A stretch of 64,000 nucleotides of DNA, from assembly GCF_004769235.1 (NCBI RefSeq), contig NZ_RQFG01000019.1:434001-498000 (forward strand). Reading direction: 5' to 3'. Under the pieces are notes generated by a model. The model had not been told where the DNA came from and did no database searches. It saw only the letters and a list, made by a program, of their open reading frames with translations. Shown in pieces: positions 36,129 to 46,534 of the stretch. The DNA comes from Leptospira kanakyensis (GTDB taxonomy: Bacteria > Spirochaetota > Leptospiria > Leptospirales > Leptospiraceae). Made by a program: the position numbers and the translations under genes. Positions within the stretch are counted from its first letter, which is position 1; each line of letters starts with the position of its first letter.

Positions 36129-36485
36129 ATGAGCCTAGACGATTTAGTAGTTTCCACGGAAAAAATAGACACTGTGTATGTGACCAAATTGCAGGGAAAC
36201 CTAAATAACTTCACTTCCGAGAAGTGCATCAAATCTGTGCTCAATTCCTTAAAACATGGATCCGTTATTTTGGATCTTGAGGAATTGAATATGGTAACCA
36301 CTCAAGGGATCATCGCTTTCAAAACACTTAGCGAAGAAGCCTTTCTACATAAACACAAAATCATCTTAATCAATCTGCCGTTAAGCGTTAGACAAGCATT
36401 TTTAATGGCAGGAGTTCGTAATTTATTTCCCATCGCTAATAATGAAGAGGCCGCATTCAAAATGGCCTCAAGACCCAGTAGGTAA
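36129..36485 (+). CDS. STAS-domain protein lacking the usual phospho-Ser
   Basis: 118 residues, one STAS domain (VTKLQGNLNNFTSEKC, then VILDLEELNMVTTQGIIAFK). In SpoIIAA-type antagonists the loop reads D-S-S-G with phospho-Ser next to Gly; here it is T-T-Q-G, so that Ser is Gln. It may be a constitutive binder or use a Thr. It is followed 3 bp later by the lipid-kinase-type gene, suggesting an operon, and is divergent from the coiled-coil gene. Confidence 0.8.
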   Translation: MSLDDLVVSTEKIDTVYVTKLQGNLNNFTSEKCIKSVLNSLKHGSVILDLEELNMVTTQGIIAFKTLSEEAFLHKHKIILINLPLSVRQAFLMAGVRNLFPIANNEEAAFKMASRPSR

Positions 36486-36488
36486 ACC

Positions 36489-37238
36489 GTGAATTCAGGA
36501 TTTAACTTTTTTCGTAAAATTTGGCATGTACTCGGGCTCATCATTCCCGTGACTCTTTTTTTTGATCCATTCAAGGATGCCTTCAGTCTAGTTTTTGCCA
36601 CTAGGGCCATCTTAGTTTCCTTACTGGGAATCCTACTTGTCAGTTTATTGATTTTGGAATTTGTCAGACTGAATCACTCCGGTTTCGAAAATTTCTTTTA
36701 TAAGTATTTTGGGTTCTTAATGAAAGAGTCAGAAAGAAAAAGATTCAATGGAACTGTTCCTTATTTTTTTGCCAACTTTCTTGTTGTTTTGTTTTTCCCA
36801 GCGGAAGTTGCCATTCTTGCGATTTTGTTTTTAGTGATTGGTGATCCTTTTGCGGCTTTTGTTGGAAGTAAGTATGGGAAACATCGATTTTATAATGGGA
36901 AGTCACTCGAAGGAATCATTGGATTTTTATTCCCTGCATTTATATTTTCAATCCTTGCACTTTTTCTTATCACAAAGTCCGAGCCAGGAAGTTTCCTTGC
37001 GATCTTGGATGGCCAGGGAAACCTTCTTTGGACACCCATTTATCTAGTATTCTTTTCTGTAGTTTCAGCCTGTGTGACAGAGTTTTTTGCAAATACTACA
37101 GCCAAAGGCCTAGTGGATGACAACCTTCTTATCCCGATTGTCGGTGCAGTTGTGCTTTCCGTTTTATCCTTATTGTATTTGGATTATACTCCCATGGATT
37201 TTTTCTTTGATCCAAAGGCTCTTTACATTCAAAAATAA
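36489..37238 (+). CDS. Diacylglycerol/dolichol kinase-type membrane enzyme
   Basis: 249 residues with about seven hydrophobic helices. It opens with FRKIWHVLGL, and the conserved loop LVIGDPFAAFVGSKYGKHRF followed by NGKSLEGIIGFL matches the SEC59/DGK1/phosphatidate cytidylyltransferase-like superfamily. Such enzymes phosphorylate polyprenols, diacylglycerol or phytol with CTP. The substrate here is open. It has a GTG start at 36489 with AGTAGG upstream. Confidence 0.83.
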   Translation: MNSGFNFFRKIWHVLGLIIPVTLFFDPFKDAFSLVFATRAILVSLLGILLVSLLILEFVRLNHSGFENFFYKYFGFLMKESERKRFNGTVPYFFANFLVVLFFPAEVAILAILFLVIGDPFAAFVGSKYGKHRFYNGKSLEGIIGFLFPAFIFSILALFLITKSEPGSFLAILDGQGNLLWTPIYLVFFSVVSACVTEFFANTTAKGLVDDNLLIPIVGAVVLSVLSLLYLDYTPMDFFFDPKALYIQK

Positions 37239-37282
37239 AAATTTGGTCTTTCGTGTTACTTAAGGTTTGATCGAAGTTACTT

Positions 37283-37303
37283 CCTTCCATTAAAAAAGGA
37301 AGG
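37283..37303. terminator. Possible hairpin between convergent genes
   Basis: CCTTCC (37283-37288) and GGAAGG (37298-37303) with a 9-base A-rich loop, extendable by two G-T pairs. It lies in the 91-bp gap between the converging lipid-kinase and lipoprotein genes. No long T tract follows on either strand, so the call is weak. Confidence 0.33.
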
Positions 37304-37329
37304 GGTAAGATTTCGACATTGGATGAAAC

Positions 37330-37917
37330 TTACTTCCAGTGAAGTTCGACGATTCTTTGTTTGGTGATTGGTTCCATTCCAGGAACCAATACTTTATATT
37401 CCAAAGAAATGGGCCCAAGATCCTCTAATTGAAAAGGGGACTTTTCCATTCCTTTATGACGAAACTCTTCTTTCAAAAGGGCTCCTAAATAGTGAAAGGA
37501 AACTACAACATTGTTTTGGAATAAATTCCCTTCCATCCGTTCAGAAGAATTTCCATACTTCAAATAGGCTACATATCCAGAACGAAAGGTATCTTTTCCT
37601 AGGCCATTGTAAGGTTTGGAAAGCACCAATCGAAATCCGGGTGTTTCTCTTGCCGTAAAATACAAAAAATTTCCAAAGTCTTCGTATGTGGGATTTTCTT
37701 TTTTAAATAATTTCTTTTCTAGATAAACAACATCTTTTACTGTTTTGGGTTCTGTACAATCCAAAGGTTCATTGAAATTATCACAGAACTGAAAAGGATC
37801 TGTGGTCATTCCCGAACAGTTGTATATGGAGAATCCCAACCCAATGACGAAACTAAATAAGAAAGCCTGATAGGTTTTCTTTACATTCAAATTAAGATTT
37901 GAATTTATTGAACTCAT
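37330..37917 (-). CDS. Putative lipoprotein, unknown function
   Basis: 195 residues. A hydrophobic segment (AFLFSFVIGLGFSIYNC, about 18-34) ends in a Cys suited to lipidation under the relaxed spirochaete lipobox. The mature part has Cys residues in FQFCDNF and LDCTEP that could pair. It is beta-rich with no recognised domain. The gene start overlaps the end of the DUF4416 gene by 26 nt, so it is the last gene of the tldD-led chain. Confidence 0.65.
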   Translation of the reverse strand: MSSINSNLNLNVKKTYQAFLFSFVIGLGFSIYNCSGMTTDPFQFCDNFNEPLDCTEPKTVKDVVYLEKKLFKKENPTYEDFGNFLYFTARETPGFRLVLSKPYNGLGKDTFRSGYVAYLKYGNSSERMEGNLFQNNVVVSFHYLGALLKEEFRHKGMEKSPFQLEDLGPISLEYKVLVPGMEPITKQRIVELHWK

Positions 37918-38425
37918 AGGATTCTCTTAGGGTATTAAAAAAATAACTTACATCTCTTTCTCTAAAATAATTTTGAGCCGAATTTGCGACGACTAATTGG
38001 TTTCTCGAAAAATGATAAATCGTCTCTCCGTAAACCCCTTGGAACAAATAAGTGCGATGAAAATCATCCTTTGATTTCGCTATTACAATGTTATGCGAAG
38101 TGACGTAACCCGGAATCAGAAGGAAAGTTTGGTCTTTTTTTTGTAATAGAGTTTGAAACTCTAAACAATCCTTCTTTTTTTCAACCAGTTCCTCTCTGTG
38201 AATTCTTTGTTTGAAGGAAAGAACTTTTGTAAATCGTCCCGGATAAGCAAATTCCCTTTCTGTTTCATCAGGGGTCCATTTCGGAAGGAGGACAGATTCG
38301 TAGAGAATTTTAGAAAACCTTTTTTCAGCAAGAGCCTTCAACTCAAAGAGGATTCCTTCCTCTTGGTAGGAAAGAATCACAAAAAAAGAGGCTCCCGGTG
38401 GTCTTTCTAAAATCTCTTGAGGCAT
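37892..38425 (-). CDS. DUF4416 family protein
   Basis: 177 residues. The segment LLIPGYVTSHNIVIAKSKDD then FHRTYLFQGVYGE corresponds to the DUF4416 core (DPGYL, TKD, HRIYL, GIYxE), and the N-terminus has FFVILSYQEEGI as expected. The usual Asp of DPGY is Pro-flanked here (IPGY). The function of the family is unknown. It sits 3 bp after pmbA and overlaps the following lipoprotein gene. Confidence 0.72.
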   Translation of the reverse strand: MPQEILERPPGASFFVILSYQEEGILFELKALAEKRFSKILYESVLLPKWTPDETEREFAYPGRFTKVLSFKQRIHREELVEKKKDCLEFQTLLQKKDQTFLLIPGYVTSHNIVIAKSKDDFHRTYLFQGVYGETIYHFSRNQLVVANSAQNYFRERDVSYFFNTLRESYEFNKFKS

Positions 38426-38428
38426 GGT

Positions 38429-39808
38429 TTACTCTTCCGTCACTCCTGTAATGGTAAATCCATCCAGAAGCATATAAGGAACAAAAGACGATTCCCCCAA
38501 AAGTTCTCCTTCTTTGGAAATTGCTTCAATTTGATTCAATGCTTCAAAAGCATTTCCCACAATTTGTACCTCTCTGACCGGGACTTTCTCTCCATTTTCT
38601 AAAAGGTATCCCCCTTTGATCACTCCCGAAAAATCACCGGAAGCTCCATCTTTAGTTCCCGAAATTCGGTTCACAAATAGAGTTTTTCCAGGGAGTTTAA
38701 AAAATTCATCTTTTGCTGAGTTGCCGGGTGCAATCTGTAATTGTTTTGGGCCACAACCAGGAAGGCTTTGGGCACCTCCAGTCGCAGATCCATTGGATTT
38801 AGGAAGCCCGGCTTTTTTAGCTTCGTAAGTATTGTAGAAGTAAGTATTTAAAACTCCCTCTGTTAGGACTGACTTTTTAGAAGTAGGTAGACCCTCCCGA
38901 TCAAAACCAGTTGATCCCATAAAACCATTGTTTGTTGGATCATCCCAAATAGAGAGTAAAGAAGAGGCAACTTTTTTACCTAACTGATCCGCCATTTTGG
39001 ATTTCCCTTTGCGAAGGCTTGTTCCATTTAAAGAACCAATAAAAAGTCCGAGAAAAAATGAATACACGGCATCGGGAGGAAGTAAAACCTTTCCTTGAAA
39101 TCCAGAGATGGGTTTGGCATAAAGTGCCCCCATACATTTGTCTCCAAAATTCATAAAAGCTTTTTTCCATAGAGTTTGGAACTGGTTTTTGTCAAACCCA
39201 CTCGCAGAATCATAATCAAAACTTCCGACTAGATCTCCATCCACACCCATTCCCATCACGGAAGCAGAAAGTTCAGCACCCAACTCATGGGCCATCACTC
39301 CTTTGGAAGAAACAATGAGTTTATAACCTTTGCTAAGCGAAAAGTCTCCAGAGTCGATATTCACCTTGGAATAAAGATCATTTCTCCATCCCAGTGCTTC
39401 TTTAGCGGAAGCGACCAAATCCTCAATTCCCATTTTGTCTAAGGATTCATCATATTGGTTGAAATGATTTTGGATGGATTCAGGTTCTGGAAGTCCTAAA
39501 TCCAAATCAGGAGTGGATTGGCTTTTAGCCAAACTATAGGCTTCTTCAATGGACTCGTAAAGACTAGGGATATGATTGGAGATGATAAATCCTTGGTTTC
39601 CCTCAGTGATCACACGAATTCCAAACATATTTTCTTCGGTCGCAGTACAGTTGTTTAAGTCATTTTTTTCTAAACTGACATCTTCCGAATATCCGTAACT
39701 GGAATAAATCTCTACCTGGTCGATCCCGTTTGTTTTTGCTTTTTTGACTAAATTAGAAAGTAAATCTTTTTGGTCGTTCAAACGTTTTTCAATCGATTTA
39801 CGATCCAT
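38429..39808 (-). CDS. pmbA: PmbA/TldE subunit of the TldD/E metalloprotease
   Basis: 459 residues. It lacks the HExxxH site and matches the non-catalytic partner: an N-terminal VEIYSSYGYSEDVSLEKND strand, central LPPDAVYSFFLGLFIGSLNG and a C-terminal GDFSGVIKGGYLLENGE. TldD/E cleaves unfolded peptides and matures some modified peptides such as microcins. No peptide precursor gene is evident nearby. Its start overlaps the tldD stop by one base. Confidence 0.92.
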   Translation of the reverse strand: MDRKSIEKRLNDQKDLLSNLVKKAKTNGIDQVEIYSSYGYSEDVSLEKNDLNNCTATEENMFGIRVITEGNQGFIISNHIPSLYESIEEAYSLAKSQSTPDLDLGLPEPESIQNHFNQYDESLDKMGIEDLVASAKEALGWRNDLYSKVNIDSGDFSLSKGYKLIVSSKGVMAHELGAELSASVMGMGVDGDLVGSFDYDSASGFDKNQFQTLWKKAFMNFGDKCMGALYAKPISGFQGKVLLPPDAVYSFFLGLFIGSLNGTSLRKGKSKMADQLGKKVASSLLSIWDDPTNNGFMGSTGFDREGLPTSKKSVLTEGVLNTYFYNTYEAKKAGLPKSNGSATGGAQSLPGCGPKQLQIAPGNSAKDEFFKLPGKTLFVNRISGTKDGASGDFSGVIKGGYLLENGEKVPVREVQIVGNAFEALNQIEAISKEGELLGESSFVPYMLLDGFTITGVTEE

Positions 39809-41193
39809 TATTTACCACCTAACAATACTTTTGTGCGAACATAAGGACCACCCGCATCTACTTTTGCTGGTTGTCCTTTCCCACAGTGCCCTGAACCCAA
39901 ATCCCATTTGAATTCTTTGGAGACCATATCTACATTTTGTAAAACATCAAAGGCAAGGCCAGATACTGTCACACCCTTCAAAAGATCCGTGATCTTTCCA
40001 TTTTGGATGCGGTAGGCTTTTTGAACGGCAAACATAAATTCACCCGTTGCATCCGCTTGGCCATTTTTGGCACCGTCTAGATAGTATCCGTCTTTGGTGT
40101 TTGCGATCATTTCTTCCAAACTGGAATTCCCTGGCATAAGGAAAGTGTTTCGCATACGAATGAGGGGAACATCACCATACTCCCAAGCCCTTGCTGATCC
40201 CGTTGGTGCCACTCCAAATCGTTCTGCCGTTTCCCGGTTGTGGAGGTAAGAAGAAAGGATTCCGTTTTTAATGATAACAGTGTTTGTCGGAATGACCCCT
40301 TCATCGTCCACAGGAATGGAACCACCAGCCCCTTCATAGTATTCAGAAAATCCAGAGTCGCATAACGTCACTAAGTCGGAACCAACTCTATGTCCGATCT
40401 TTCCTTGGGCCACAGATCCAGATAAAACAAAATCAGCTTCTACCGTATGGCCAATGGCTTCGTGAACAAGAAGACCCACAATTGACGGGGATAAAATCAC
40501 TGTGGAGAGACCGCCATCGGGGAGAGAACTGGAAAGTAGATCCACAGCCGTTTTGCAGGCCTCATCCGAAATCTCTGTCGGAGACTGGGAACGAAAGAGG
40601 CAGTCCCAACCTCCAGTCACACCAATCGAATGAGAACCAGATTCCATCTTTCCATCATCTTTGGCAACGGCAGAGACTCGAAATTCTGGTCTTACCATAC
40701 TAAAAAAACTATCTGCTCCATCTGTGGTAACAATTGCTTTCTCTTCATATATTTCAGAATACCCGCAACCCACGGACTGGAGCTTAGCCGATTGTTTGGC
40801 GGCAGCATTTTGAATATCGAGAACGAGTTTTAGTTTTTCCTCTACGGTTCGGTTACGAAAGTCTTCGATCCCTTTGCCAATAAAATCACCAATGGCAAAA
40901 TTTGCCTTTGGCAAATTGGGAATTTTATCTTTTCGGAGAGCTGAAGATAGGCGAGCCGCTTTTTTGGCCACTTGGATGGCATTTTGGATGGAAGATTTGG
41001 AAATTTCACTGGTGGATGCAAAACCCCAAGTTCCCGCTTCTAAAACACGAACACCGACACCTGTTCTTTTGCGTAGGGCAGTGGATTCCACCCGTCCCCT
41101 TTCAGCAAAGAAGGAACGACTTTCTTTATGGTGGTATCTGAGTTCCACAAATCCGGACTCTTCGGCCAAACATTCTTTTAATAGGTTCCGCAT
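39808..41193 (-). CDS. tldD: TldD catalytic metalloprotease subunit
   Basis: 461 residues, full family length. The zinc-binding helix LLVHEAIGHTVEADF carries the HExxxH motif, and a downstream Cys in GSGHCGKGQP is the expected third ligand region. Other family blocks include GGSIPVDDEGVIPTNT and ENGKITDLLKGVTVSG-like strands near the C-terminus. It forms the protease with the pmbA product encoded immediately downstream. Confidence 0.95.
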   Translation of the reverse strand: MRNLLKECLAEESGFVELRYHHKESRSFFAERGRVESTALRKRTGVGVRVLEAGTWGFASTSEISKSSIQNAIQVAKKAARLSSALRKDKIPNLPKANFAIGDFIGKGIEDFRNRTVEEKLKLVLDIQNAAAKQSAKLQSVGCGYSEIYEEKAIVTTDGADSFFSMVRPEFRVSAVAKDDGKMESGSHSIGVTGGWDCLFRSQSPTEISDEACKTAVDLLSSSLPDGGLSTVILSPSIVGLLVHEAIGHTVEADFVLSGSVAQGKIGHRVGSDLVTLCDSGFSEYYEGAGGSIPVDDEGVIPTNTVIIKNGILSSYLHNRETAERFGVAPTGSARAWEYGDVPLIRMRNTFLMPGNSSLEEMIANTKDGYYLDGAKNGQADATGEFMFAVQKAYRIQNGKITDLLKGVTVSGLAFDVLQNVDMVSKEFKWDLGSGHCGKGQPAKVDAGGPYVRTKVLLGGK

Positions 41194-41227
41194 ACGTCCC
41201 TTCCTTAAATTTTAATTACAATGATGA

Positions 41228-42241
41228 TTACGATTTGATTTGAGAATCAAAAAAATCGAGGAGGATCCGAGGAAGCCATCTTCCTTCTGGATTGTCCGGG
41301 GAGGGATCGCTGATAAATCCAACATGTCCCCCTTTTTCCGTAAGAACCGTTTGTATGAGCGGGTAAGACTTCCATCGAATTTCATGCCAAACTTCCGAAG
41401 GAACCACCGGGTCATCATCGGCATGGACAATGAGACCAGGAACTTTGATTCCCCCTAGATATTTGACACTGGAACAAATATTGTAGTATTCCAATACATT
41501 CGCATAACCTGAAATTGGTGCTGTGAAAAAATCATCAAAATCAAAAAAGGATTTACTTCGTAAAACTCTTTCTTTCATTTTATCTGAGATTTCATAAACC
41601 CCAGAGGTTACCTTTTCTTTCATAGTATCCAGAAAATGATCCCGGTAAAAATTTCCGGCTCTTGAATCAATAAAGTCACAACTACGTTTTAAATCCAAAG
41701 GAGGGGATGTGGCCGAAAATGCCTTGGAATAGTGTTCCCTTTTTTCTCCAAAAAATTTGATCACCAGATTGGCTGATAAAGAAAATCCTGAAACAAATAT
41801 GGATCTAGTAAAATGTTTATAAATGTATTTTAATACAGCATCCAAATCTTCTGATTGGCCGGCATTATATGGTTTTTTGGCAATCCCAAGGCCACGACCA
41901 CAGTTACGCAAATTCATCCGCACAACTCCATAACCACGATTCAGTGCTTCTTTTCCTGCACTCACCATATAATGGGATTCCGAACTTCCTTCCATTCCAT
42001 GAACGAGAAGTAAGTAATGCCCGTTCCATTTGGAGGCTTTTTTTCGAACTTGGGAAAGAGGAGGGTTGTGTTCTAACCAAAGCAGATCCCCAGACCCATC
42101 GTTAGTGGGAATGAGGATACTCTCTGAATAATACTCATCCTCCAAAGAATTGTCTGGAGGAAAAAGTACGTTGTAGACAGTTTGTAAATGTCTACCTTCT
42201 AAAAATCTTCTAGGTTTAAATTCTCTGTTAGACGACGTCAA
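41228..42241 (-). CDS. YheT-family alpha/beta hydrolase
   Basis: 337 residues. Family blocks: [16 protein letters not shown] at the N-terminus, [27 protein letters not shown] and nucleophile Ser in [14 protein letters not shown]. The catalytic Asp is in HADDDPVVP and the His in EKGGHVGFI. YheT-like enzymes are esterases or monoacylglycerol hydrolases of poorly defined substrate. It overlaps the end of clpP by 14 nt, and ends 34 bp before tldD. Confidence 0.9.
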   Translation of the reverse strand: MTSSNREFKPRRFLEGRHLQTVYNVLFPPDNSLEDEYYSESILIPTNDGSGDLLWLEHNPPLSQVRKKASKWNGHYLLLVHGMEGSSESHYMVSAGKEALNRGYGVVRMNLRNCGRGLGIAKKPYNAGQSEDLDAVLKYIYKHFTRSIFVSGFSLSANLVIKFFGEKREHYSKAFSATSPPLDLKRSCDFIDSRAGNFYRDHFLDTMKEKVTSGVYEISDKMKERVLRSKSFFDFDDFFTAPISGYANVLEYYNICSSVKYLGGIKVPGLIVHADDDPVVPSEVWHEIRWKSYPLIQTVLTEKGGHVGFISDPSPDNPEGRWLPRILLDFFDSQIKS

Positions 42242-42836
42242 TTGTGTTTACGATCTTATCTACAATCCCGTAAGCCAAAGCTTGGTCGGCATCCATATAA
42301 TAATCGCGATCGGTGTCTTCCACCAATTGTTCGTAGGTTTTGCCACAAGCATCCGCTAACATTTGATTGAGTTTTTCTTTGGTTTTGACAATGTCCTGTG
42401 CATGGATGAGTAAATCTGTAGCCGGAGCTTGGATCTGTCCGCCAATGGAAGGTTGGTGGATCATCACTCGACCGTTAGGCCAAATGTAACGATTTCCTTT
42501 TTTCCCGCCAATGAGAAGGATGGAACCCATAGAAGCTGCCATTCCCATACATACCGTATGCACTGGTGAGGAAATCATTTGCATTGTGTCGTAGACAACA
42601 AGGCCTGAAGTAACAACACCACCAGGGCTATTGATATAAAACGTAATTGGTTTTCCAGGATCTACCATTTCCAAATACATAAGTTTGGCGGTGAGTTCCT
42701 TAGAGGATTCGTCAGTGACAGGACCCCAGAGAAAGATTTTCCTTTTTTCCAGGAACTTCTTTCCCATGTTTTTATCGCTAATGAGATCTTGGATGGTTTC
42801 GGTGATTTCTTTTTCTGGTGTTTCTTCTTCTGCCAT
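42228..42836 (-). CDS. clpP: ATP-dependent Clp protease proteolytic subunit
   Basis: 202 residues, full length. The triad is complete: Ser in [10 protein letters not shown], His in VMIHQPS and Asp in EDTDRDYYM. The [16 protein letters not shown] head-loop region is typical. It assembles into heptameric rings that work with ClpX or ClpA. No clpX is adjacent, so this could be one of two ClpP paralogues. The gene is 1 bp after the ftsB-like gene and coupled to yheT. Confidence 0.96.
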   Translation of the reverse strand: MAEEETPEKEITETIQDLISDKNMGKKFLEKRKIFLWGPVTDESSKELTAKLMYLEMVDPGKPITFYINSPGGVVTSGLVVYDTMQMISSPVHTVCMGMAASMGSILLIGGKKGNRYIWPNGRVMIHQPSIGGQIQAPATDLLIHAQDIVKTKEKLNQMLADACGKTYEQLVEDTDRDYYMDADQALAYGIVDKIVNTIDVV

Positions 42837-42837
42837 A

Positions 42838-43302
42838 TTAATTCAGTCTTTTGTGATTAGACATAGGTTGCAAGCGTTTCAGCTTAAAGTAAACGCCTAG
42901 AATCAGGAAAACACTGAAAGAAATAAAAAAGAAACGTAATAAAAAGAGGGGAGGTTCTTTCCATTCCCCACTGAGGCCAGCTGTCCGTAAAGAAGTAGGA
43001 ATCACCTTGGGTTTTTCCGGTGCTTGCGAGATTGATTCTTCAAATTTCAATACATGTGCCGTTTCAGAAAGTAGATAATACTTCCTAGCTTCCTGTTCTA
43101 AGGCATAAGCGTCATTTTTTAGGCGGCGTTCTTTTTCTTCCAACCCTTGGTTTTCGACCACAAGCCTCTCTACCTCTGCATTGAGATTTTGTAATTCTTT
43201 CTCAAGGCGCATACGTTCGGCAACCCCCGACTCGGACAAAAGTCCGAGATAGAGACCAGCACAAATATAAGTTACAAGTAAGGAGGCTTTCGTTGGTGTC
43301 AT
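42838..43302 (-). CDS. FtsB/DivIC-like septum protein with a second C-terminal helix
   Basis: 154 residues. An N-terminal helix (about 6-24) is followed by a coiled coil ([19 protein letters not shown], about 31-49) and the DivIC-type block [20 protein letters not shown]. This pattern and its location directly after eno match the ftsB position in many bacteria. Unlike ordinary FtsB, it has a long tail ending in a second hydrophobic helix ([20 protein letters not shown], about 122-141). It is likely to take part in division-site peptidoglycan synthesis. Confidence 0.8.
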   Translation of the reverse strand: MTPTKASLLVTYICAGLYLGLLSESGVAERMRLEKELQNLNAEVERLVVENQGLEEKERRLKNDAYALEQEARKYYLLSETAHVLKFEESISQAPEKPKVIPTSLRTAGLSGEWKEPPLFLLRFFFISFSVFLILGVYFKLKRLQPMSNHKRLN

Positions 43303-43303
43303 A

Positions 43304-44620
<1,317 letters not shown>

Positions 44621-44727
44621 CTAAGGGATAATTTCCTCCCAGTGTTAGGAATTTTAAGCCTCTGACAATAAACTTTTTCGACAAAGAGCCTAGTTCCAGG
44701 AAAATGACTTAAAAAGAAGAGGGAACC

Positions 44728-46533
44728 GTGAACGAACGCCAAAAATTCACCCGCAATTTTTCCATCATCGCCCATGTCGACCATGGAAAATCCACTCTGG
44801 CGGATCGTTTGCTTGAGATTGGTCTTGTCACCGACCAAAGGACAAAAAAAGACCAAATCCTCGATTCCATGGACATCGAAAGAGAACGTGGGATTACCAT
44901 CAAAGCGAACAATGCGTCCTTCGATTACCATGCCAAAGATGGAAATATTTATCACCTAAATTTAATTGATACCCCAGGCCACGTGGACTTTACGTACGAA
45001 GTGTCTCGTTCCCTGGCTGCCTGCGAAGGGGTTCTTCTCATTGTGGATGCAAGCCAAGGGGTGGAAGCCCAAACTTTGGCGAATTTATATTTAGCGATGG
45101 ATTTAGATCTTCGCATAATTCCCGTTATTAACAAAATCGATCTTCCTTCTGCTGATATTGACAAATGTAAATTGATGATCGAAGAGTCGTTGGGCTTAAA
45201 TCCCGACGAGGCCATCCCGATTTCTGCAAAAACAGGACTGAACGTACAAGATGTTTTAGAGGCTATTTCTTACCTCCTTCCACCTCCTAAAGGGGATGTG
45301 GATGCTCCACTCAAAGCACTGATCTACGATTCCTTCTTTGATACCTATATGGGTGTTGTCGCAAAAGTTCGGTTATATGATGGAAAACTTCGTAAAGGCG
45401 AAATGATCCATATGATGAACATTGGCCGCCAGTTTACTGTGACTGAAGTGGGAATCAACCGACTTTCCATGGTAGCTTGCGAAGAACTCCAAGCAGGTGA
45501 CGTAGGTTATGTGGTCGCTGGTATGAAAAAGATGGGAGATGCCAAAACAGGGGACACAATCACCCATGCCAATAGACAAACGGCGGAAGATGTCAAAGGA
45601 TTTAAAGATGCAAAACCTATGGTATTTGCAGGGTTATTTCCCATTAATGGGGAAGACTTTGACGCCCTTGTAGATGCCATCGAAAAACTAAAGTTAAACG
45701 ATTCGGCTCTCACATTTGAAAGAGAAAATTCTGCAGCCCTTGGGTTTGGATTTCGTGTGGGTTACTTGGGACTTCTTCATATGGAAATTGTCCAAGAACG
45801 TTTGGAAAGAGAATTTAATTTAGCCCTTATTACCACAGCTCCATCAGTTAAATTTCGAATCACAACGACAAAGGATGATGTGATCGAAGTGGATAACCCT
45901 AGCAAATGGCCCGATCCCATATTAATTGGGAAATCTGAAGAACCTTTTGTCAAAGCCACCATCATCGCTCCCGAATCGTACGTCGGAAATATCATGTCCC
46001 TTGTGATTGAAAAACGAGGAATCCATATGGATACGGTTTATCTCTCCAAAGACAAACTCCAACTCACCTATGAACTCCCTTTAGCAGAACTTATCTTTGA
46101 ATTCTACGATAAACTCAAATCTTATACCAAAGGCTATGCCTCTTTGGATTACGAAGAAGTGGGGTATCGAGATTCCAAACTCGTGCGGATGGATATCCTA
46201 GTGAATGGGGAACCAGTGGATGCACTCTCCTCGATTGTCCACAAATCCAAAGCGGAAGAACGGGGGCGGGTCATCATTGAAAAATTAAAAGACCTGATCC
46301 CTCGCCATCAGTTTATGATTCCATTGCAAGCGGCTATTGGTTCCAAAGTGGTAGCCCGAGAAAGTATTTCTGCCCTTCGTAAAAACGTAACTGCCAAGTG
46401 TTACGGTGGGGACATTTCTCGTAAGAAAAAACTTCTGGAGAAACAAAAAGAAGGAAAGAAACGTATGAAACAAATTGGAAACGTAGAAATCCCTCAGGAA
46501 GCCTTCTTATCCATTTTAAAAACCGGGGACTAG
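44728..46533 (+). CDS. lepA: Elongation factor 4 (LepA)
   Basis: 601 residues, standard length. GTPase motifs: G1 [11 protein letters not shown]3 DTPGHVDF, G4 NKIDLPSAD. The EF-G-like domains and the LepA-specific C-terminal domain ([20 protein letters not shown], then [20 protein letters not shown]) are present. It has a GTG start at 44728 with AGAGGG upstream. LepA remodels or back-translocates ribosomes under stress. The next gene begins almost immediately after its stop (see the PLP enzyme). Confidence 0.97.
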   Translation: MNERQKFTRNFSIIAHVDHGKSTLADRLLEIGLVTDQRTKKDQILDSMDIERERGITIKANNASFDYHAKDGNIYHLNLIDTPGHVDFTYEVSRSLAACEGVLLIVDASQGVEAQTLANLYLAMDLDLRIIPVINKIDLPSADIDKCKLMIEESLGLNPDEAIPISAKTGLNVQDVLEAISYLLPPPKGDVDAPLKALIYDSFFDTYMGVVAKVRLYDGKLRKGEMIHMMNIGRQFTVTEVGINRLSMVACEELQAGDVGYVVAGMKKMGDAKTGDTITHANRQTAEDVKGFKDAKPMVFAGLFPINGEDFDALVDAIEKLKLNDSALTFERENSAALGFGFRVGYLGLLHMEIVQERLEREFNLALITTAPSVKFRITTTKDDVIEVDNPSKWPDPILIGKSEEPFVKATIIAPESYVGNIMSLVIEKRGIHMDTVYLSKDKLQLTYELPLAELIFEFYDKLKSYTKGYASLDYEEVGYRDSKLVRMDILVNGEPVDALSSIVHKSKAEERGRVIIEKLKDLIPRHQFMIPLQAAIGSKVVARESISALRKNVTAKCYGGDISRKKKLLEKQKEGKKRMKQIGNVEIPQEAFLSILKTGD

Positions 46534-46534
46534 G

